Shown here: in pieces, positions 6,911 to 8,329 of the stretch | How the letters are laid out: each line of letters begins with the position of its first letter | Position numbering within the stretch: position 1 is the first letter of the stretch | NCBI GenBank assembly: GCA_023415655.1 | Contig: JAEZKD010000013.1 | Location: 1 to 8,329, forward strand | From: Bacillota bacterium | Lineage (GTDB): Bacteria; Bacillota; Clostridia; Lachnospirales; Lachnospiraceae | Direction: 5' to 3' | Length of the DNA stretch: 8,329 nt | Notes under the pieces: generated by a model | The model's input: the letters and a program-made list of their open reading frames with translations, nothing else | Database searches by the model: none | Told to the model about the DNA's origin: nothing | Position numbers and translations under genes: made by a program

Positions 6911-7546
6911 TCACTTCATGTTATTATCTCCATCTAGTAATAATAGTGCTTCAAGTTCAGGTTTTTCTCCTACCAGACCAATTGCATAAATCGTATAGTA
7001 TTTATTTGCCACCAAATTAACATTAGGTACCGTAAGAACAACATTGGAAGTTCCTGCTACTCTTACTTGAAGTGTATAACTCATCGGGGTAACATCCATA
7101 TAAGGAGTAATGTGTTTGAACGAAACATTACTAAAAATAACGGTTCCATCTGGCAGTGTAATGTCTACTGCCGGAGCATTTGGGGATAGATGTAAGAAAC
7201 GTATCAAAGCTTTGCCTGGCATTCTTGTTTCATTCGCATCTGGAATAGCAAGTAATTCTATATCACTAAGAGTACCAACTGCAGCAACTGTGATGATAGC
7301 ATTTCTATTAACTGTTAACATATTCGATATAACCGCAGAATCCTTAGTGCCAGCAACATATAGAGAAATTCTATACGTTCCTTCAGGGACAGGTAAATAA
7401 TCTGTATAGACTCCATATGCAAGATTATTTACAATTAATTGATCATTCGCATATATATCAACATTAGGTGCATCAGGTACTGTGTGTATGATACGTACGT
7501 AACCCATTGATAACTCTCTTTGGGCGTACATGGAACTATTATACAT
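6911..7546 (-). CDS. DUF4397 protein with two repeats
   Basis: 211 residues. It contains two homologous halves of a beta-sandwich-like DUF4397 domain, about 15-103 and 113-206. The halves align well: IIHTVPDAPNVDIY with FLHLSPNAPAVDIT, YRISLYVAGTKD with YTLQVRVAGTSN, AAVG with YAIG, and ELLAIPD with EALLLLD. There is no signal peptide, membrane segment or sortase motif, so secretion by the usual routes is not indicated. The N-terminus (MYNSSMYAQRELSMG) is short and polar. GGAG lies 8 nt before the ATG at 7546; Met14 at 7507 is a less supported alternative start. The family's function is unknown to me. The gene is monocistronic, with a terminator behind it and a promoter that could be read by sigma-A or by late-sporulation sigma-K. 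A spore-surface role is a hypothesis only. Confidence 0.88.
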   Translation of the reverse strand: MYNSSMYAQRELSMGYVRIIHTVPDAPNVDIYANDQLIVNNLAYGVYTDYLPVPEGTYRISLYVAGTKDSAVISNMLTVNRNAIITVAAVGTLSDIELLAIPDANETRMPGKALIRFLHLSPNAPAVDITLPDGTVIFSNVSFKHITPYMDVTPMSYTLQVRVAGTSNVVLTVPNVNLVANKYYTIYAIGLVGEKPELEALLLLDGDNNMK

Positions 7547-7575
7547 ATTTCATTCTCCAAGATTAAATTACGATA

Positions 7576-7604
7576 TATTATATGCTAAAATATGAGGATC
7601 TGTG
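7576..7604 (-). promoter_or_regulatory. Promoter of the DUF4397 gene, possibly sigma-K type
   Basis: On the minus strand CATATAATA (7576-7584) contains a perfect TATAAT but has no good sigma-A -35 at 17 nt. It also fits the sigma-K -10 pattern CATAnnnTA, with CACA (7601-7604) 16 nt upstream fitting the loose sigma-K -35. Both patterns carry little information. The start codon is about 40 nt downstream. Confidence 0.4.
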
Positions 7605-7669
7605 ACATTTTAATTCAATAAATTATAGGATCAAGTTCGATTAATCAATAAAACTCTATTATCATCCTT

Positions 7670-7843
7670 ATGAAGCATAATGATCGCTATGAATTTGAAT
7701 CTAACATGCTTAGTGCAAATGCGAATAAAAATCTTTTACCAACAGATAATAACGATATTCTGACAACAATCATCGATTTTTATGAAAAGGAGCAAATGAA
7801 TGGATCGCGAGAATCTCATAGAACAAGTAAAAAACGAATATGA
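7670..7843 (+). CDS. Possible small ORF of unknown function, 57 codons
   Basis: ATG at 7670, stop TGA at 7841-7843, with an in-frame stop just upstream at 7649. The product begins MKHNDRYEFESNMLSANANK. It looks protein-like up to DFYEKEQMN (residues 37-44), then becomes basic and low-complexity where it overlaps the next ORF. No ribosome binding site precedes the ATG. It overlaps the following ORF by 44 nt in another frame, and the neighbour's ribosome binding site lies inside it, which would suit translational coupling. It could be a genuine small gene, the tail of a decayed one, or chance. I do not recognise it. Confidence 0.35.
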   Translation: MKHNDRYEFESNMLSANANKNLLPTDNNDILTTIIDFYEKEQMNGSRESHRTSKKRI

Positions 7844-8039
7844 ACGTATGGCCTCCAATGAATCCCAACAGAATTCTCTTCAAGCTACAGATGTTCTAAC
7901 ACCGGAAGCCTACTATGAAAAGCTGTTAAGCAAAACCATCGATGAAATTAATAAAGGAACCTTTGACGATTATAAATCTGGTCAAGAAGTAGTAACTGCT
8001 GTTGCAAACAACAAAACTTTACTATCGGATTGGAAGTAA
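7800..8039 (+). CDS. Small acidic hypothetical protein, 79 aa
   Basis: 79 residues, starting MDRENLIEQVKNEYERMASN, with a well-placed AAAGGAG 7 nt before the ATG at 7800. It is rich in Glu, Asp, Lys, Asn and Gln, with no Cys, no His and no hydrophobic segment. Residues 3-20 read as an amphipathic helix (LIEQVKNEYERMAS), followed by a Gln/Asn-rich link and a helical stretch TPEAYYEKLLSKTIDEINKG (34-53). A soluble, mostly helical cytoplasmic protein is likely. I do not recognise the family. It faces the SDR gene convergently. Confidence 0.65.
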   Translation: MDRENLIEQVKNEYERMASNESQQNSLQATDVLTPEAYYEKLLSKTIDEINKGTFDDYKSGQEVVTAVANNKTLLSDWK

Positions 8040-8081
8040 CTTTGAATCATACCTTTCGTCTCTGTCATAACTTAATTCTTT

Positions 8082-8109
8082 TTGAGCAGAGCTATTATGC
8101 TCTGCTCAA
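8082..8109. terminator. Perfect 11-bp hairpin between convergent genes, no T run
   Basis: TTGAGCAGAGC (8082-8092), a TATTAT loop, then GCTCTGCTCAA (8099-8109). It follows the 79-aa ORF by 42 nt and the SDR stop by 36 nt. Neither strand shows a T tract after the stem, so it is at best an atypical bidirectional terminator. A second, weaker hairpin (CTTTCA/TGAAAG, 8119-8140) lies next to the SDR stop. Confidence 0.5.
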
Positions 8110-8145
8110 TTGAGTCAGCTTTCACTCGTTTTGATGAAAGTAATA

Positions 8146-8329
8146 TTATTTATCTACTGCAATTGGTTGTCTCCCATTAATGTCAGTAAATCCATACTTT
8201 AAGCCTATATCTCCAGTACATAGAACCTTACCGCTTTGTTCAATGGCACTATCATCCTGTTCCAAAGCAGCAACACAGCGCCCGACAAACTGCGGTGTTT
8301 CCATTTCTTCTAAGCAAAGAGAGGAGTCA
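8146..8329 (-). CDS. C-terminal end of an SDR-family oxidoreductase
   Basis: The last 60 codons of a gene entering from the right edge, ending in TAA at 8146-8148. The segment METPQFVGRCVAALEQDDSA followed by SGKVLCTGDIGLKYGFTDINGRQP is the characteristic tail of a group of short-chain dehydrogenases/reductases (…G+.L..G.L...YGFTD..G..P). The Rossmann NAD(P)-binding site and the Ser-Tyr-Lys catalytic residues lie outside the window, so substrate and activity cannot be stated. It is convergent with the small acidic ORF. Confidence 0.78.
   Translation of the reverse strand, partial: DSSLCLEEMETPQFVGRCVAALEQDDSAIEQSGKVLCTGDIGLKYGFTDINGRQPIAVDK

Noticed and set aside
7110..7400. 96-codon plus-strand frame
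   Set aside because: It is antisense to the DUF4397 gene, whose two internal repeats show that the minus strand is the coding one.

Overview
The window is AT-rich bacterial DNA with strong AGGAGG-type ribosome binding sites, short leaders and compact sigma-A promoters. Together with a clostridial-type xylose isomerase and a GPH sugar symporter, this suggests an anaerobic, plant-sugar-using Firmicute of the Clostridia (Lachnospiraceae-like). That assignment is by eye; no search was run.

Layout. (1) 1-1382, minus: a GPH-family sugar:cation symporter running off the left edge. (2) 1562-2803, plus: a divergent AraC-family regulator, whose start is fixed by a promoter and ribosome binding site inside the longer open frame. 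The pair looks like a sugar-uptake locus and its activator. (3) 2842-2887: a 21-bp bidirectional terminator between the convergent regulator and (4) 2966-4375, minus: an AzgA/PbuG-type purine-base permease with a textbook promoter and a leader too short for a riboswitch. (5) 4612-4965, minus: a small YCII/DGPF-domain protein. (6) 4979-5312: a 334-bp gene-free stretch with imperfect ~20-nt direct repeats and nested inverted repeats. (7) 5313-6632, minus: xylose isomerase (xylA), complete in active-site residues, behind a TTGACA promoter and an inverted repeat resembling a XylR operator. (8) 6911-7546, minus: a two-repeat DUF4397 protein with its own terminator and a promoter that also fits the sporulation sigma-K pattern. 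(9) 7670-8039, plus: two overlapping small unrecognised ORFs. (10) 8146-8329, minus: the C-terminal end of a short-chain dehydrogenase/reductase running off the right edge.

Most genes look like separate transcription units. The common theme is sugar use: a symporter with its AraC regulator, and xylose to xylulose conversion by XylA. No xylulokinase or xylR lies in the window. There is no tRNA, rRNA, CRISPR array, insertion sequence or phage gene that I can see. No new multi-gene system is evident. The more open questions are the small overlapping ORFs, the DUF4397 gene's possible sporulation control, and the structured intergenic region upstream of the YCII gene.
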